Source of the DNA: Actibacterium ureilyticum
Lineage (GTDB): Bacteria > Pseudomonadota > Alphaproteobacteria > Rhodobacterales > Rhodobacteraceae
DNA length: 64,000 bases
Reading direction: 5' to 3'
Assembly (NCBI RefSeq): GCF_002285435.1
Contig: NZ_NSBT01000037.1
Coordinates: 434,001-498,000 of the forward strand
Below, piece after piece: positions 62,146 to 64,000 of the stretch (positions are counted from its first letter, which is position 1; each line of letters opens with the position of its first letter). The notes below the pieces were generated by a model that was given only the letters and a program-made list of their open reading frames with translations, had not been told where the DNA came from and searched no databases. The position numbers and the translations under genes were made by a program.

Positions 62146-62198
62146 CCCCGCAGCCAATTCGGGCCAAGTCCGGACCGAACCACCAAAGGACGCAACCG

Positions 62199-62837
62199 AT
62201 GCTGACGGCGATCGTCGATTATGAATCCGGCAACCTGCATTCGGCCGAAAAGGCGTTTCAGCGGGTGGCGGCGGAAACCGGTGCGGGCACGGTCACCGTG
62301 ACCTCGGACCCCGATGTGGTGCGCCGGGCCGACCGGATCGTGCTGCCGGGCGACGGGGCCTTTCCCGCCTGCCGGCGCGAGCTCTTCGATCACCGTGGCC
62401 TGTTCGAGGCGATAGAAGAGGCCGTCATCACCGGCGGGCGCCCCTTTCTGGGCATCTGTATCGGGATGCAGATGATGGCCACGCGCGGGCTGGAATATTC
62501 CGAAACGCCCGGCTTCGACTGGATCGGCGGCACGGTGGACCGCATCCACCCCGCCGACCCGGCGCTGAAAGTGCCGCATATGGGCTGGAACGATCTGGTC
62601 ATCGACACACCGCACCCTGTCCTGTCAGGGCTGGATACGGGCGAGCATGCCTATTTCGTCCACTCCTATCACTTCCTGGTCGACGATCCTGCGCATCTGC
62701 TGGCCCATTGCGACTATGGCACCAAGATCACCGCCATCGTGGGGCGCGACACGATCGTCGGCACCCAGTTCCACCCGGAAAAGAGCCAGGCCGCGGGGCT
62801 GCGGCTGATCGGCAATTTCCTGACCTGGACGCCCTGA
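62199..62837 (+). CDS. hisH: Imidazole glycerol phosphate synthase subunit HisH
   Basis: A 212-residue glutaminase subunit that supplies ammonia to HisF. The nucleophile Cys is in RPFLGICIGMQMMATRGLE, and the His/Glu of the triad are in GTQFHPEKSQ. The start MLTAIVDYESGNLHSAEKAF is conserved; the ATG at 62199 follows aaagga. Longer in-frame readings are rejected. Confidence 0.97.
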   Translation: MLTAIVDYESGNLHSAEKAFQRVAAETGAGTVTVTSDPDVVRRADRIVLPGDGAFPACRRELFDHRGLFEAIEEAVITGGRPFLGICIGMQMMATRGLEYSETPGFDWIGGTVDRIHPADPALKVPHMGWNDLVIDTPHPVLSGLDTGEHAYFVHSYHFLVDDPAHLLAHCDYGTKITAIVGRDTIVGTQFHPEKSQAAGLRLIGNFLTWTP

Positions 62838-62846
62838 AGTTTTCTT

Positions 62847-62958
62847 GCGAGGCGCTGCCTCGCGCTCCGGAGTATTTATCGAACAATGAACGGCAAATTC
62901 ATTGCTCTTCAAATACTCCGGGGGAGTCGCCCGAACGGGCGACGGGGGCAGCGCCCCC
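62847..62958. repeat. Modular palindromic intergenic element, copy 2
   Basis: After hisH: gcgaggc/gcctcgc (62847-62863), ccggagtattt/aaatactccgg (62867-62877 and 62911-62921) enclosing caatgaa/ttcattg (62884-62890, 62898-62904), gtcgcccg/cgggcgac (62926-62943) and gggggc/gccccc (62944-62958). The module order matches copy 1 at 39068-39210. It lies between the convergent ends of hisH and the DUF2147 gene and likely ends both transcripts. Confidence 0.78.
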
Positions 62959-62968
62959 CTGGCAGAGG

Positions 62969-63352
62969 TTACTTCACCCGGCTCCAGGTCTGTTTCTTGC
63001 ACAGCGGCCCGACACAGCCTGACACGTTCAGCGTGTCGCCCGACAGCGCCATCTTCGATTTATAGACCTTGCCGGTCGAGGGCTGCCAGATCTTGCCGCC
63101 CGCGTATTTGCCGCCGCCTGCGGCCTGCATGTCCCAGACCAGCGGCTTGCCGATATTGGGCGATTTGTATTCGCCCTGCCCGTTGAAGGTACGCGCGATC
63201 TTGCCACAGATCGCCGGGCCGCAATTGGCAAATGTGATGTGGGCATAGGATCCGTCGTCGACCTGCGTCTTCCAGGTGCCCAGAACCGGATCGGCCATGG
63301 CCGGACCGGCCAGCGCCAGCGCGATGACCGCGCCTGCAATCGAAGCTTTCAT
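62969..63352 (-). CDS. DUF2147 family secreted protein
   Basis: A 127-residue exported protein: signal peptide about 1-20 (ALALAGPAMA), then a DUF2147 domain with DPVLGTWKTQVDDGSYAHIT, CGPAICGKIARTF, GKIWQPSTGKVYKSKMALSG and a C-terminal GCVGPLCKKQTWSRVK. The cysteines in pairs suggest disulfides. Lipocalin-like beta barrel is likely. The ATG at 63352 follows gggaggacgtc. It is antisense to the his operon between hisH and hisA. Confidence 0.9.
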   Translation of the reverse strand: MKASIAGAVIALALAGPAMADPVLGTWKTQVDDGSYAHITFANCGPAICGKIARTFNGQGEYKSPNIGKPLVWDMQAAGGGKYAGGKIWQPSTGKVYKSKMALSGDTLNVSGCVGPLCKKQTWSRVK

Positions 63353-63489
63353 GACGTCCTCCCTTTCGCGTCGGGTAAAGGGTGGCCCGCTGACCGCACG
63401 TCTGGCAAGCCTGACGTGGGGTCGCGGGGCCGTTGCATTCCCCGCCCATTGGTGCAACACAGCGCCGAACCAGCAGTCCGGAGGCCCCC

Positions 63490-64000
63490 ATGATCCTGTA
63501 CCCCGCCATCGACCTGAAAGACGGCCAATGCGTGCGCCTTTACAAGGGCGAGATGGATCAGGCGACCGTGTTCAACGACGATCCCGCCGCGCAGGCGCGC
63601 GCGTTCCAGGATGCGGGCTGCGAATGGCTGCATCTTGTCGATCTGAACGGCGCCTTTGCGGGCGCGCCGGTCAATGCCGCCGCGGTCGAGGGGATCCTGG
63701 CCGCCACATCCGTACCCGCGCAATTGGGCGGCGGTATCCGCGACATGGCGACCATCGAGGCCTGGCTGTCCAAGGGGTTGCAGCGCGTTATCCTGGGCAC
63801 CGTGGCGGTGGAAAACCCCGATCTGGTGCGTGAAGCGGCGCGCGCCTTTCCCGGCCATGTGGCTGTGGGCATCGACGCCCGCGACGGGCGCGTGGCGACC
63901 AAGGGCTGGGCCGAGGAAACCGATGTACTGGTCACCGACCTGGCGCGCAGCTTCGAGGACGCGGGCGTGGCCGCCATCATCTATACCGACATCAACCGCG
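63490..64000 (+). CDS. hisA: Phosphoribosylformimino-ATP isomerase HisA (5' part, cut by window end)
   Basis: The first 170 codons of HisA, which isomerises ProFAR in histidine synthesis. The opening [20 protein letters not shown] with the catalytic Asp8, [40 protein letters not shown] and [14 protein letters not shown] are TIM-barrel strands and phosphate-binding turns of the family. The gene continues past the window. It is separated from hisH by a convergent DUF2147 gene. Confidence 0.97.
   Translation, partial: MILYPAIDLKDGQCVRLYKGEMDQATVFNDDPAAQARAFQDAGCEWLHLVDLNGAFAGAPVNAAAVEGILAATSVPAQLGGGIRDMATIEAWLSKGLQRVILGTVAVENPDLVREAARAFPGHVAVGIDARDGRVATKGWAEETDVLVTDLARSFEDAGVAAIIYTDINR

Overview
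The window is high-GC DNA with densely packed genes and looks like chromosome of a marine Rhodobacterales (Roseobacter/Paracoccaceae-type alphaproteobacterium). The evidence is the gene content and order: murB-ddl-ftsQ-ftsA-ftsZ-lpxC-bamD-recN in a row, an aerobic split cobaltochelatase (cobS, cobT) next to bolA and a DnaJ-like gene, proton-translocating pntA/pntB, hisB..hisH..hisA, and an RTX/Hint surface protein of a kind common in this order. I saw no rRNA, tRNA, CRISPR array, integrase or insertion sequence.

Layout. 1-1323: end of a peptide/nickel-type ABC permease pair. 1587-3870: YeeE/YedE sulfur transporter overlapping tail to tail with a DUF3422 gene. 3995-7412: a signalling module of EF-hand protein, small secreted protein, ECF sigma factor, one-helix membrane protein and periplasmic metal-sensor-like protein, followed by a short Crp/Fnr regulator divergent from a second Spy/CpxP-like protein. 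7484-11684: pntB/pntA, an isoprenylcysteine-methyltransferase-like protein and a GNAT enzyme. 12033-14501: an 822-residue nidogen-RTX-Hint protein. 14511-20727: class I glutamine amidotransferase-like hydrolase, glcG-like gene with malate synthase G, and aminopeptidase N. 20806-24406: acyltransferase, lysozyme-like lipoprotein, small membrane and TerB-like proteins, and an HxlR regulator divergent from a membrane protein.

24458-32601 is a cell-surface polysaccharide and signalling region: three glycosyltransferases in an operon, a hybrid histidine kinase with a periplasmic molybdopterin-fold partner that has no cysteine, a frameshifted WecG/TagA-type glycosyltransferase, and a LuxR-type response regulator. 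32695-37502 holds gatB, an unrecognised long helical protein and an SGNH-fused acyltransferase. 37626-46907 carries bolA, DnaJ-like, msrB, cobS and cobT. Between cobS and cobT lie a cysteine-less racemase-like gene and two paralogous small secreted proteins with AT-rich leaders. 46918-58396 holds a ClC transporter and then recN and the envelope/division cluster, all on the minus strand. 58564-60308 is an accessory pocket (Ala-rich unknown protein, degenerate receiver protein). 60478-64000 is the histidine operon hisB-GNAT-hisH-(DUF2147)-hisA, cut by the window end.

The core genes are ordinary. The parts that merit attention are the EF-hand/ECF module, the kinase with the cysteine-less sensor partner, the insertion between cobS and cobT with hairpins over both start codons, the long helical protein at 34352, the Ala-rich protein at 58564, a set of well-formed operator-like palindromes (pntA, HxlR locus, LuxR locus, yeeE), and a modular palindromic intergenic element seen in two full and two partial or related copies.
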